From the NCBI GenBank assembly GCA_001724265.1, contig MEDY01000074.1, positions 1 to 64,000 on the forward strand: a DNA stretch of 64,000 nt, read 5' to 3'. The notes beneath the pieces are model-generated. The model made no database searches. It was not told the DNA's origin and saw nothing but the letters and a program-made list of their open reading frames with translations. Positions 28,261 to 40,872 of this stretch are shown here, piece by piece. Every line of letters starts with the position of its first letter. Position 1 is the first letter of the stretch. The position numbers and the translations under genes were made by a program. This DNA is from Rhizaria sp. SCN 62-66 (Eukaryota; Rhizaria, unplaced).

Positions 28261-31200
28261 ATGTTCGGTCCTGTGGCCCCTCGCCAGGGCGCCAACGGGC
28301 GTCCCGGCCCCACAGCGACGGCCTCATCCTCCGGGCTTGGCGCCGCACTTGTTGCCATGATCACCGCTCCCGGCTTCACCACAGTCCCGCCCCCTGTCTC
28401 CGCCTCGGCCTCCACTATCTCGTCCAGTGCCTCTGGCCGCAAGCCCGCCACCGCGGCCACCACCGGTGCAGCCGCCACCGGTGCTGCGCGGCCGTCTGGC
28501 TTCGGCACCGACGCGGCGGGCCGCCTGCTCCCGTCCTGGCTGGACACGCTCGCGGTTGACACCGACGACGATCCAGCGGCCGCCGGCGCTACCGCGGGCG
28601 CTGGGTACGAAGCCAGCGAGGACGGCGCATACTTCGAGCACAACCCATTAGCCTCCTCCCCTGGCCTTGCCTTTGCACCCGTGTCCGTGCCTGCCTTTGC
28701 GCCTCCTGCCGCTGCGGCGACGGGTGCGGCGGGGCGGCGGCGTGAGGTGGCGGCCGCGTCGCTGGCGCTGGCTCTGGAGCTCGAAGACGATAGGATTGGC
28801 GCTGGCACTGGTATATCAGGCACTGGGCTCGACTCACCGCTCTCGGCCGCTGACGCACACAGCTTCTCCGACGCTGGCGCTGCTGCTACTGTTACAGCCG
28901 CCCCGCTCTCCCGCGCGCTCTCGCGCCCGCGCACGAGCACAAGCGGCACTGGCACTTCTGGCTCTGGCGCATCAACACCGCCACAGGCACAGGCGCAGTC
29001 GCATTCGTCGCGGCCGCAGTCCCGGTCCGCTGCTCTGCGTTTGCACTCGCGTTCAACCTCACGCCCGCAGTCGCGCTCGCAGTCGCGGTCTCGCTCGCGG
29101 CCCCGCAGCAGTCCCACCGAGACTGCGATCGCAGTGAATAATGCCGACGACGGTGGCGATGACGAGGACGAGGCCGAACGCGCACTCGATACCGCCGCGC
29201 TTGCCGCCGTCGAACGCTCTATTGACGCCATCACCCGTACTCTCCTCGCAGCCCCGCGCACTTCTCTGCTATCTCCACAGCATCAACACCACAAACACTC
29301 TTTGACCGGGACAGCGGGCGAGGGCCGCAGTGCGACTGCGCGGTTGGCGGGCGCCGTGCAGGGCGGCGTGGGCGGGCTCACGGCCGCGCTGGGTTCGCTG
29401 CGCGGCGCGCGCGGGTTGTCGGCTCTGCGCCGCGCCGCTCGTGGCGTTTCAGCCACATCTATCAACAACAACAACACCAACAACAATGCTGACAATGATA
29501 CAACAGCTGCACTCTCTCCGTCTGCGACTGCGCGTATGACGACTGCGCATGCGGCGTCGCAGCCTGCTCGGGCGCCGCCGTTCCGCACCGAGTCCACTTC
29601 ACCGTCGCGCCCGCGCGGGGGTCGACCCAGCACCGCGGCCGCCGCGGCCGCCGCCGCCGCTACCGCGTCCTTCCTCCCGCCGCAGCTTTTCCCGCTCGGC
29701 CCGCTCGGCAGCCAGGGCACGCCACAGGCCGCCGCGCTTGTCTCGCTCACCTCCGCGCTGCTGACCCACTCCGCGTCCCCCGCGACAGCGCTGCCGCACC
29801 ACCCGGCCCTGCCGCCGGTCGGCGCCGCCGCGGCCGCCGCCGGCGCGGGCGCGGGGCCGGGTGCGGGCGCGGGCGCGGGCACTGGCGGCACGGGCGGCGC
29901 GTCCTCCGGTGGCGCGAGCGTTGGCGGCCACATCTCCGGCGCAGCGGTTACGCTGGCACGGTGGGATGAGAAACACCATGCCGCGCAGGCCGACGCCGCG
30001 TTCACCGCCTCCGCCAGTCTCCCCACCGCCACCACCGCGAGCGCTTCCGCGGCGGGACAGTCGCTGGCGGGGGCCTCAGCGGCGCGCGCGGCGGCGCTGG
30101 CGGCCGCGGTGGACGGGCGTCGGCGCCAGCCTACGCAGCGCCGCCACCGCCGACCGCAGCCGCCGATGGCACCGTTGCCCGGCGCCGCGCCCGCCGGCAC
30201 GGGCCGCGTGGTCGCTGGCGGCGGCGGCGGGACCGTGGGCGGCGGCGGACTGGGCGCGGGCCGGTCTGTGATCCCAGAGGGGCAGGTGCGGGCTGTGCAT
30301 AAGGACCTTATGGCCGGCGCGGGCGTACCAGCGGCAACCGCCGAGAGGCTGCGCAACGTACGTTGCGATTCTACAGCGATATGTGTTTTACTCTATGGCT
30401 TAACATGTATTTTATGACTGCGTGTATACCTTTAACTGTTATCTTACGTGCATGTTTAAACCTTAATTTGTACTATTTGCGATTGGTTTGCTCTTTTTCA
30501 GGTTCTTGCGGTGTACTCGTCGGGTATGCACCGGCTTATGGCGACTCTGCACACCACTGCGGTGCGCCCCGACCCACTCACCCCACTCCACAACGACGCG
30601 TTCCTCGTCCCACCTTTCGCTCTTGCGCCCCCAGGGCTCGACTCTGTGAGTGGCAGCGCTCAGAGCAAGAAGAAGGACGAAGCTGGTGACGATGGTGGTG
30701 ATGATGGTGAGAGCGAGTGCGAGCTCGGCTGTGTCGTCACACCGGGCGGCGCACTGCTCCCCGCCACCGCAGCCGACTTCTTGCCATACGCCTCCGCGTC
30801 CACATCCGCATCTGCATCCACACAGTGCGGCGCATCGCAACCGCACGCACTGCTCGTGCGCGGCCACCTCCCACCGCACCCACCGCTGCCGGCGCCGACG
30901 CCCGCCGCCGTGGGCGCGCCGACCGTGGCCGAGCCCGTGGCGGACTTGTGGTCGGTCTTCATGGCGCTGCTCGACCTCTGCCAGCGTCACGCCGACTGCG
31001 CCGCCGCGGCCGCCGCCGGTGGAACGCCGCCGTCTGCCGCGGCCGGCGACGTTGTGGTGCTCAAGTCGACGCGCATCCACGCGCGCAGCCGTGCGGCCGC
31101 GGCGGCGCTGCAGAAGCTGCGCGCGCGGTACGCGCGGCTGCAGGACGCCGCGGGCGAGGCGCTTGCGCGCAGGCTCGATCTTGTGCTCGCGCAAGCCCGT

Positions 31201-34200
31201 ACGGTCGTGGCGCGCAGGCAGGACCTCGACGCGCAAGAAGTCGAGCTCCTCGACGAACTGTACGTGCTTGACTGTTTCATATGAACAGTGTTTTTTGTTT
31301 GATTCTTTTTTCTGGATATGATCGTGATGCATTGGTTTATTTTTTTAAATATCTCGTTGATTTCTTTGTTCTATCTATTGTAGATCGCAACAAAATGCGT
31401 TGATCGCGCGCGTGCGTGGCGACTTAGAGACCGCGCGTGCAGAGGGCGCTGCGTGCCGCGTCAAGGCGCGCTTGGCGCACAACCGCTACCTGCTGCTCTC
31501 CGAAGACGCCGCAGCGCGCGCCATGTCGCTGTCGACATTCCTGTCTCTGCGTCAGCACTTGTCGCGCGCTGACGAAGCGCTTGCTGTGTCGCTCTCCGCG
31601 CGCGCCGCGGACGTTGCGCGCGCGACCCACGCGCTCGGCAGCGCGCAGGCCGCGTACGACAACGCGCGCGCGCATCTCGACACGCTGCTGGCCGGCAATC
31701 TCGCGCTGGCCGAGGAGCACGCTGCGGCGCTGGCGGCGCTGGAAGAGACTGCGCAGGCCACTGGCGCGCTGTCGACGCAGCTTGAGGCCAAGATCGCCGA
31801 ACGGGAGGCCTTTGGCGCCGCGTTCTCCGCCGTCGCCACGGAGGCAGCGCGGCTCGGTGAAGTCGACGCTGCACTGGCGGCCGCGCTGGCTCGCGCTGAG
31901 GCTGAGGTCGCCGAGTCCGGCCGCCAGCTTGCAGCCGCGCAGAACCAAGTGCGCGCGACACAGGCGCGCGTTGCTGCGGTTGAGCAGGCCGTCGCGCTGG
32001 CGGGCGCTGCAATGGAGCGCGCGACCCGCGAGGTTGAGACCAAGCAGGCGCTTGTGCACGCTGCGCTGGAGCAGAAGGGCGAGGAGCGAGAGGCCCTTGA
32101 AGCCGTCGAGCGACAGCGTGAGACTATCGCGGAGCAGGTACGACACATTCCAACTCACGGTTTTTCAATACGAACATGTATTTGTTTTTTGATTAAGGTA
32201 AACGCCTTCCTCATAATTACACTTATATCTTTTCACCTTGCTGTCATAGGTTGTTGAGGCTGAAGAGCACATTACGTCGTTGCGCTTGCAGTTCGCAACT
32301 GTTTCCAGCGAAGCCGCTGAGCTAGCTGCTGCGACCGCGGCACTGGACGCTGAAGCGCAGGTGCACTTTGACCACATGGGCCGCGAACGCGAGAAGGACG
32401 CCGTGCTGCGTGCGCGTCACCGCGAGGAAGAGCTCGCGCAAGTCTCGGCCACGGACGGCGCTGCGCGCCAGGTCGCCGTGCTTGCTGCGCAGCTGGGTGA
32501 GATTGAAGACGCCGCAGCGGTGCAACGGTACGTATCGTTACAGGAATTTACGCATATGTCACCTTTTACGATGTGATGTATTTGAGGATGTTGAAGTCGC
32601 AAGCGTGTTGCACTGTGCTTGTGATGGAGTCGATGTCATGGGTGTTAAATTTATGATTATTATTGTGGGTTCATGGTTAAAATACGACAGCGTTAGCTGC
32701 TTGCATATGATGTTGATATGATATGGTATTGTCTTACTCACTGTACTGTTTACATCTCACTTTTTGCGGTCACTCTTTCCCGTACGATTGTCTTTTTCTT
32801 TCCACAGCGATGAAGTGACACGCTATGTAGACTTGCTTTCCGATCACGAGCGCAACTACGCTGCACAGACTGCGCTGCTTGACGCAACGACTGCGGCCGT
32901 GCGTGACTCAGACGCGGCCACGGCATCGTATCTCGTACGCACGCAGTCAGCTCTTGAGGCCCGCGCGCGTGCAAAGGAAGAGACGCTTGTCGCACAGGCC
33001 GCGGCGGAGGAATTGCGCGCAGAGCTACCGCGCACACACGAGGGCCGCGCTCTGTTAGAGCGCCGTCGTGCGCGCGCCGCGACAGAGACAGCCGAGCTAG
33101 TCTCAGCTCTGAACAAGGTGCTGACTGAGCAGCGTGTGTCTCAAGTTGCGGCAACGCAAGAACGCGAGACTGTTGACGCCGAGATTGCGACTGTAGAGGC
33201 CGAGCACGGTGCAGTTACGACGCGTATTAAGGGCGCCATCTCGCGCACTGGTGAAGCTGTCCATACAGCACGCACCGAGTACGCGCGCATCCTTGCCGTC
33301 AAGGTTGAGAATGCGCGTCTCAAGAGCGAGGCTGCTGCGCTTGACTCGCGCCTCGGCCCGCTCACGCGCTCAGCGGGCGAGCTCTGGCGGCTCTCACGCG
33401 AGGCTGAGGCCGAGACCGAGGCGCGCGCAGACCGCATCGCGTTTCTGCGTGCTCGGCTTGATGCTGCTGCCGCCGACGCGCGCGCTGCTAAGGCCGAGGC
33501 TGAGGAAGAGGCTAACGAGGCTGCCACGATTGCACGCGCTCTTGCCGCTGCCGTTGCTGAGCTGTCCGAGACGCAGGCCGCTGTGGCTCAGCTGCGCGCG
33601 GCGTCGGCGCGCGGGCAGACGTATTTCGAACAGCACAAGCGCGCACTCGGGTTCCACCCCACAGCCTCGGCCGCCACGGGCGCGGACGCCGTTGCCGCGG
33701 GCACGGCCCCGGGCGCTGAGGAGCGCAAGGTGCTCGCCGCGCGCGTGACGCTGCTGCGCGCGCTGCAGATGCGTCAGGCTGCGGCGCTGGCACGCGACGC
33801 GGCGCCCGGTGCCGCGCAGACCGAGCGATCAGACGCGAGCGCGCTGGCGCAGCGGCTCCGCGCGGCCGTGACGGACGACGACGCGGACCTGCTGGGCCCG
33901 CACGGCGCGCGCACGGGCTGCCCGCTGTCGCTGACTCCGATGTCGATGCACGTGCCCGCCGCGCACTGGGGGCTGCTCACGCCCGCAGCGCGGCGCCTCG
34001 TGCGCATTGCTTACTTGCAGCGCGAAGTGGCGCTGCGCGAGCGCCGCGGCCGCGCATGGGCGCAGGGCGCCGCGCCGTTCTTGCCGCCGGATCTGTTCCG
34101 GTCCGCGGTCTCTGCGCCCGCGGTTCGCGTGGACGCGGAAACGCAGTGCGAGCCCGCGCGTCTTGACTTCTGCGTGCAGACGCCCTCGTGGCTGCTGCTG

Positions 34201-34428
34201 GGCTTCGAGGCCGAGGAGACGCAGGCCGCGCTGCGCAGGCAGGACCTTGGCACGCGCGCCGCGCGCAGGGTCAGTCGCAGTGTCGCCGTCGGCGCTGGTG
34301 CTGGTGCCAGGGTGCTACAGGCGCGCACAGACTCGGCAGTCAGTAGTGTCAGCGCGAGCGTCAATCCCAGTGCAGCACCCTCGCGTCCCGACACCGGCGT
34401 TGGTATTGCGGTTGGCGAGAGTCTGTGA
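28261..34428 (+). CDS. Large coiled-coil protein, 5 exons (1,835 aa)
   Basis: Exons 28261-30357, 30502-31259, 31384-32137, 32250-32527 and 32808-34428. Introns are 144, 124, 112 and 280 nt; donors are GTACGT, GTACGT, GTACGA and GTACGT, with AG acceptors. All junctions keep frame, for example AERLRN to VLAVYSSG and TIAEQ to VVEAEEHI. Exon 1 (about 700 residues) is Ala/Ser/Pro/Gly-rich and probably disordered. From about residue 900 to 1,600 the protein is a nearly continuous heptad coiled coil rich in Ala, Glu, Arg and Leu (ALQKLRARYARLQDAAGEAL, ARAEAEVAESGRQLAAAQNQ). The C-terminal 250 residues are more globular (LLTPAARRLVRIAYLQREVA). Frame, no-TAG content and intron pattern make the gene model strong; the function is not recognised. 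Filament, ciliary or centrosomal scaffold proteins have this general layout. The stop TGA lies five bases from the stop of the convergent gene. Confidence 0.8.
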
Positions 34429-34433
34429 AGGTC

Positions 34434-37400
34434 TTACTCGTTGTCGTCATCGTCGAAGTCGTGCTCGTCTTCCTCATCGATGTTAAGACCTGCGGGGTCT
34501 GTCTGGGCTGGTGCGTTTGGAGGTGCAACTCCAGCGCGAAGACCGCCACCGAGTGCTGTGCTCCGCAGCGAGCTCGCGCGGGCGCCGGTCACTTGACTCG
34601 TTGCGCCGGCGCTATAGGCTGTGTATGCTGATGTAGCGTCGTCGCCCGAGCCATTCATGTTTGACGCCTTTGAGATGCCGGTGCTACGTGTATAAAGGGA
34701 TTAGTTGGAACGAGAGCTATATTAGAACTGTTTTTGCTTTTACGCACCATTTGTTTTAACCTACTTCATAGGGTGTATGTTTAACGTACCGTTTCTTGGA
34801 GAGCTTGGGATTGAATCCACGACTGTGCGCTTTGCAGTGCGAGCGGAGGTGGTTTGTTTTGAGAGTCCTGCAAAGTGCGTCCAAACAAAACCAATGATCA
34901 ATGGTTATAGAATTAGTTTACATAGCTTTAGGATTAAGATGTTGCTGATGTACTATCAATACATTTTGCTTTTAACACAGTAGCAACGATTAAACGTACC
35001 ACCAAGGCCTCCGTGGACCTGTATCAGTAGCGGCGTCACCCATAAAGCAGGTCGCAAAAAGCGTGCAATGATAGTGTTTCTTGCCTCCAGCACCATCACA
35101 GTTAGGCACGCGACACGGCCGTCCGCGCTGCGTCATGATGTACCATCGCGGGTCCACATCAGTCATCTTGGACTCTAACTCGCCGTATATTGCGCTCTCG
35201 TGCAGCGGCGGTGGCTGTAATGACCCGAATGCAGACACTGCACCGGTTGGGGCTTCCTGTGATGTGGACGTCACGCGCGCTGACGGTGCCTGGCGCGCTA
35301 TGCCAGCTTGCCGCGGGACTGGGGCTGGAAGCACGGTGCCGTGGGGCGCATCTGCAGCTGGAGCCTGGTCTGCACTGCGACCGGACTGCTGTTGTTGCAG
35401 CGGGTGCTGTTCTTGGGTTGGACCTGCATTAAAACTAGAAGGCTGCGACAGTCGATTGTAGTGCAACTGGGCGTGTGGAACCTGTGCATGCGCGCAAGAC
35501 ACAAAACGTTCCGCGTGCCCACCAGCAGGATGTGATACATAGCTCTGTCGGTTGGTTGGGACAAAAGTCTGGTCATGTGCCCGCGGACCGTTGTGTACGT
35601 GCAAGTCCTTGTGGCCACAATGGCCGGGCTGACGCGGACGCAGATGCGGAGGACTAAATCGTTGCTGTTGTGGATGTTGACCGTGGTGCTGATGGTGCAG
35701 CTGTTGTTGCGGCTGCTGGCCTTGGTACTGGCCATAATGTGGCTGAGAAGGCGGCGCCTGTCTGTGGTTGCGCGTCCCCGCTAAGTGCGATGGCAACGTT
35801 TGCTCTTCGTACTGCCCTATTTGGCCTGCTTGCTGCTGAGCATGCATGGGCTGCATATGTGGTTGATGAACGCCGTGAGAAACATTGTGCTGCAACTGTT
35901 GCTGTAAGAAGTCAGCACTGTGCATCATGCTTGGATGTCCGTTGATGTTGCAATTGTTACTGTGATTGTTTGCAGGGTACGGATGATAGCGCTCGCGGTG
36001 CGAGCGGTCACCGGCTGTCACTGGGCGTATTGCGCCCGGTTGCACGTATGTTGTCTGTGACTGCCCTTGAGAGTGCGCGTATGCGTGCCCGTGCGCTTGA
36101 GGCAGTGACGGTGGCAGTGCCCCATAGTTTATCATGTCGCTCCCGTCGCTGCGGCCGTACACCACATAGCCTGACTCGTTCTGTAACGCGCGCTGCGCGC
36201 GGTGTGGTCGCGGTGCGGGCGGCTGCTGTTGGTGTGCCTGCTGCAGAGGGTATGGTTGCTGCATGAGCGCCATTGTCTGTCCAGGGGCCGCGTGCTGTGG
36301 CGCGATATTGCCGCCGTCTGTGCTGAAAGCATGTGCATAACTATGCGCATGTGCGGGCGACGGCAACGTGTGGCCGGGTCCATAGTGCAACACCTGCGCG
36401 CGCGACGACATCTGTGCAGGAGCGTTTCCTTGCGGACCGCCGAACTGCCCTGACGCTGACGGCGGTCCACCCAACGCCGCGGACGCGGGGTACACAGCAC
36501 ACAGCGTTCCAGGCGCGCCCACTGGTCCGGTAAAGAGTCTGCTGATGCTGTTACTGTTGGCTACGCCCACAACAGGCATAACACCCGGTAGCGGCGCCGC
36601 GCCTCCATTGCCTGCAAGACTGGAGCCACGCGGCAGGCCCGCGGCGCCGGGTGAGGGGAATGCTTGCGGCAAGTACCCAAAAATCATCACATTGCCGCCT
36701 GCAGCCATAGGAACACCGCTGCTTGGGCGCAGCTCAGCACCGTTGGATGGCGAGTGCACAAGTTCATAACTTGTCACGCCACCCTGTAACGAAGCGCCTT
36801 GCGACGGACGCTGTTGAGCGCTGGGCATTGACGCGCCAAGCGCGTATTGCGGCGGAGTGTTGTGTTGCTGAGGCTGCGGCAATAGCGCAAGATCGGAAGT
36901 AGGGTTGGACAGGCTGTGACCCCCAAAGAAGACGTCTCTTGCAACCATTGAAGGCGATGTTCTCTCTTGCTTTACTGTTGCTGTTGACGCCACTGTGCCA
37001 AGCCTGCTCTGTTGCGGCCGAGCCGCTGCATCTGTTATGGCGATGGACGCCGTATCACCCTGTGGATCGCTGTATGACGAGAGGAACGGCAACGCGCCGG
37101 CACGAAGCCCCATTGGCGCGGGCGCCGCCGGCGCGGACACGTACGCCGCCCCCGTATTGTCCAGTAGGGAAGACACTGATGATGTGGCGTTGGTGGCGGC
37201 CGCTGAGTCGTGAGTATTCTCGAACAGCGCAATCGGCTTTGTACTTACTTCTGCCGCGGTGCCTGCTGTTGCGTAGGCTGGATTCCCCTCCTGTCGGGTC
37301 CACGTAGCGTTGTGGCCATGAATGTGATCGTGGATATACCCACTGGTCTCGACAGGCGAAGGATCACCAGTTGCCGTAGCGCGCGCAACATTGCCGCGCC

Positions 37401-37866
37401 CGTTAGCGCGGTCAAACGCTACTTGCGAAGGTTGCACTGTAGGCGCATGACTTGTACTCACACTCACATTTGTGCCAAACGTGTGATGGGCGTACCCGTG
37501 ACCCACAGAGACGTGAGCGCTCGAGACCTCTCCGTGGTCTCCAGTACTGAAGCGCGGACTCAGCGCTGCAGGAGCATGCGAGGAACAAGACGGTGACACG
37601 CGACCATGCGGCTGAACAGGTGACAACATGTCATGGATGAGCTTTGCCGCGCTGCCGACGCTGCTGTGCGGATGAACTCCACGCGTGCTGGGAACCGGTG
37701 ACACAACTGATTTAACGGGCTTGATGTCAACGTCGTGTTTTGAGAGGATCGAGCTCTGCGTAAAAGGCGGCGCAGGCTTCACCGGTGGGAGGTAATCGTA
37801 GCTAGATGCGTAGGCTGAGTATGGCTGACTCGATGTGTGGCTAGTGGAAGAGCCAGGAAGCGGCAT
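34434..37866 (-). CDS. Gln/His-rich protein with C-terminal Cys/His domain split over introns (1,064 aa, 3 exons)
   Basis: Exons 35000-37866, 34790-34867 and 34434-34683. The introns of 132 and 106 nt both have GTACGT donors, with CAG and TAG acceptors. An unspliced reading ends falsely at PWWYV. Spliced, the end reads CRVPNCDGAGGKKHYHCTLF, then a loop to PWWTLKTNHLRSHCKAHSRG, giving a C-x4-C pair, further Cys and His, and an HxxxH pair. This is a possible zinc-binding, perhaps DNA-binding, domain not visible in any single exon. The tail is acidic (DEEDEHDFDDDDNE). The first 900 residues are low complexity (Gln, His, Ser, Pro, Tyr), like a transcription regulator. The start is ATG 37866; the preceding in-frame TTG is not used. 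Stop TAA 34434-34436. No family recognised. Confidence 0.75.
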
Positions 37867-38903
37867 CAGGCTCAACGCCCTGATCTAAAAGTGCAACGTC
37901 GAATGTTATTGATTATGTGAGCGTAAAAGACATCCAAACCAGAATTCGTCAAAGCAACCAACGGATCTTATTTAGGCGTACCTATAAAAAAGGTTTTCTT
38001 GCTCTACCCCACGTTTAACACGGAGACATATGCCTTCAAAAGCGAGTTGTCAAATGGACTTGATGCACAACAAACCCGGCGAGAGGTCTAGGACAGAGAT
38101 TCAAAGCAAACAGACGTGTTATTAAAATGGCTGCAAGTTTGGGTGAGATGATATATCAGCAGCTGTGTAATTACGCAATTAACGATCAATTCCAACTGGT
38201 GTCGTGCCTCCAAGTCAAGGGTCAAACAATGCGATACTGCGGAACAACAAATGTGGTGAGCAACATATCTCGGAGAAAGTGCTGCACTTCTTGCTGCACT
38301 TTCAAATGATTCTTTATATATCCAGTAAAACATACGTTAAAAAAACGACGTTTAAGTTGTACATATAAAATCATTGTGTTCTTACTCCGAAATTTGAGCA
38401 CGAAATAAGAGTCCGATGTTTGTTTGCTGAGGAGCGCAGTCCAACTTGAAGACAACGGTCGAAAAACTCACAGTCACTTTCTTGCTGTGCCAAGGCGCAA
38501 CTGAGGAGAATAGAGAAAGTGTATCATATTATTGGGGTGTGTATTATAATAAAAACGAAAATAATAAAAATAATAATTTTTGTGGTAAGGCCAGCCAATA
38601 AATACCTCGAGCGGTGCCCACGTGCAGCCGACATTTACTTTGTCAGCCGCACTCGCGAGCAACCGCTGCGTCTCGCTCGCTGTTGCTGCTGAAACCAAAC
38701 GATGTTTGATTTTGTGAGTGTTTTGTTATAAACTTTTCTTGTTGTTGAGCTACCGGCGCAAAAAAAAAACAACCGCGCAACGGCAGAAAACAATAGAGAG
38801 TTATTACTACGTGCTATGTAGTTTCGGAGGATCCCCTCCTTGCATCATCCATCCAGTCGCTAAAAAAGAGCACGAAACCGAGCTCAATCAATCGCTTGTT
38901 TGC
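37867..38903. other. AT-rich spacer, one weak small ORF
   Basis: Lies between the start of the Cys/His gene and the stop of mS29, both on minus. At 38127-38309 (plus) there is a 60-residue ATG-started frame in a good start context (AAAATGG), with four Cys in RRKCCTSCCTFK at the end. It is isolated and AT-rich, so I do not call it a gene. Poly-A and AT-rich tracts occur near 38520-38590 and 38760. Confidence 0.4.
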
Positions 38904-40385
38904 TTACTGCATCTTAAAGAAGTCGTGGACGTCACTGGGGACGTTGCCGGTGGCGACCTCGGTACGGCGCAGCAGCGTGAGATTGGGCTCAGCGTGCGTC
39001 GCCTTGGAGACGACGTAGTGCTCGATCATCACCTGCAGCTCCATGGGCGAGTAGCGCTTGGTCTGCACGTGCGTGCCAGCGCGGTCGTGCATCTCCTGCG
39101 CGTTGTTGGACGGGAAGTTGCGCATCGAAGTGGCGACGATAACGGCACCACGGCGCGGCGGGCAATCAATAACGTTGGCAAGCGCATCGACGCCGGCGAG
39201 ACGGCGCGCGGGCAGCTTCGTGACACGCTGCGGGTGCACAAAGTCGGAGAGCATGTCCATGCCGTTGATATTATCGATGGCAAAGAGCACGGGCACGGCC
39301 GTGGTGTGCTGCAGTTCCCAATAGAAGGCGTAGAGAGCCTCGGTGGCGAGATCGGTACGCCACGCGCCGAGCGCGCAGAGGTCGAGCAGCGTCGCGGGCG
39401 CGGCCGTGGGGCGCGGCAGCGAGTCCTTGGCGGGGAACGGAAGCGCGATGCGCGCGTCGGCGTCCGTGAGCGGGGGCTCGAACATCGGGTGCTGGGCACC
39501 GGCCCAAGGCCACGCGGCGTAGTCGCCCTGGAGCGGGATCTGCGACAGAATGGCCGAGTTCTCCACACCGAACTTCTCGAGGAACTCGCGCGAGAAGAGC
39601 GGCTGCGTGAAAACGTGGGGGCGCGAAGCAGAGGGCTGGATCAGACCCAGGGGGTCACGCGCCCAGGTGTCGATTGACGTGCCGACGACGAGCCAGCCAG
39701 CGTGCCGGGCCCACTCGGCGGCGTAGGCCAGAGTCGTCGACTTGCCCGTGCCGCGGTGGCCGTAGATAATGGCGAGGTTCTTGGCGGCGGGCGCGTAGCC
39801 CGTCTCGCGCGAGGGTGGGAACGGCAGGCTGATGTCGTTGCCGTTCTCGCGGAGGAAAGTCACGGCGTCAACCATGGGTTGGCGGACGAGCATGAAGCCG
39901 TGGGTGAACTCGAGCTCGCGCGCGATAGCGGGCAGCAGCGGCGCAGGGATAAGGTCCTTGTTGACCTCGTAGAGACTCATCACGTCCTCGGGACTGTGCT
40001 CGAGGATGGACTTGGTCGTGTACTGCTCGAGCGCCTGCACGCGCTGCTCCATCGTAGGCGGCGTGCGGAGGTAGTCGGCGAGCTGCAGACGCGGGTTGTT
40101 GGCGTTGGTCAACGCCTTGCGCGCCTCCACAACGGCCTCAGACATCTTGCGCTCCACGTAGCCGCGGCTGCCAAAGCGCGCAGGCACGGTCACGGGGGTG
40201 GCCGCCGCCGCGGCGCGGGCCTGCACCGAAGACGAGAGAACGGAAGACGAAAGAGACGCGGACGCCATCGTCGAGGCGTAGGCCTTGGACGAGACGGTGG
40301 GCATGGCGCAGCCCGCAGCACGGAAGAGCGTGCGCGCAAGCGACGGGCCGGCGAAGGCCTTCTTCACACCAATGCTACCAAGCAT
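38904..40385 (-). CDS. DAP3: Mitochondrial small-subunit ribosomal protein mS29 (DAP3), 493 aa
   Basis: I start at ATG 40385 (MLGSIGVKKAFAG), which gives a basic, hydroxylated, Ala-rich presequence as expected for mitochondrial import. An acceptor-like CAG ends at 40395 just upstream, so the open frame reaching 40547 probably includes intron or UTR. The protein has the DAP3 P-loop GHRGTGKSTTL near residue 210 and a Walker B-like VLFAIDNING. It ends with TEVATGNVPSDVHDFFKM, close to the conserved family terminus. mS29 is a GTP-binding protein of the mitoribosome head. Length is somewhat over the usual 400 because of the N-terminal region. Stop TAA. Confidence 0.92.
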   Translation of the reverse strand: MLGSIGVKKAFAGPSLARTLFRAAGCAMPTVSSKAYASTMASASLSSSVLSSSVQARAAAAATPVTVPARFGSRGYVERKMSEAVVEARKALTNANNPRLQLADYLRTPPTMEQRVQALEQYTTKSILEHSPEDVMSLYEVNKDLIPAPLLPAIARELEFTHGFMLVRQPMVDAVTFLRENGNDISLPFPPSRETGYAPAAKNLAIIYGHRGTGKSTTLAYAAEWARHAGWLVVGTSIDTWARDPLGLIQPSASRPHVFTQPLFSREFLEKFGVENSAILSQIPLQGDYAAWPWAGAQHPMFEPPLTDADARIALPFPAKDSLPRPTAAPATLLDLCALGAWRTDLATEALYAFYWELQHTTAVPVLFAIDNINGMDMLSDFVHPQRVTKLPARRLAGVDALANVIDCPPRRGAVIVATSMRNFPSNNAQEMHDRAGTHVQTKRYSPMELQVMIEHYVVSKATHAEPNLTLLRRTEVATGNVPSDVHDFFKMQ

Positions 40386-40872
40386 TGGGGCGAGCTGTCC
40401 CTGCACAGTCAAGCGTGGGGAAACACAGTGGGCGAGTGGGAGGAGGTGAGGTAAAGTCAATCGAGCAAAGGGAAGACGGTCGTGAATAGATGCAGCACAA
40501 AAATATGGTATGTCCTTTGACAGATCACATCTAAACATTTTATTCACATGTTAACAAAAACTTGGTGTAGCCTCAAAAGCCGGTTTGTTCGAAATCCTCT
40601 GCGCACCTAGCCCTTAGAACGACCAGTGACCGTGAGCAGCCCTTAGAGCCGGTCTGATTCCAGCTTCTTGTCTCTCTTAGGCCCAAATATAACTCTACTC
40701 AAACGAAGTTTTATTACAAAATCATATGCACAGTTTTAAATACTTATCTTTAATTTCATCACTATTGACGGATCTTAGGCTCACATACGCTTCACTTTTG
40801 CTCTCCTGGCCATAGCCGTTCGCGTTCTACGTTCCTCTCAATTCGCTCTGGACTCTCCCTCAATCAAGGACA
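40386..40872. other. Divergent promoter region
   Basis: Shared between mS29 (minus) and the Cwf18 gene (plus). The last 60 bases before the Cwf18 ATG are pyrimidine-rich (40795-40860). The part next to mS29 carries the acceptor-like GTGCAG ending at 40386-40395. No other feature seen. Confidence 0.45.

Noticed and set aside
34434-34658. Separate 74-residue acidic protein on minus
   Set aside because: It is the last exon of the 34434-37866 gene: acceptor, phase and donor types all agree.
34790-34830. tRNA-like TTCAATCC string near 34810
   Set aside because: No cloverleaf can be drawn and the bases fall inside exon 2 of the Cys/His gene.
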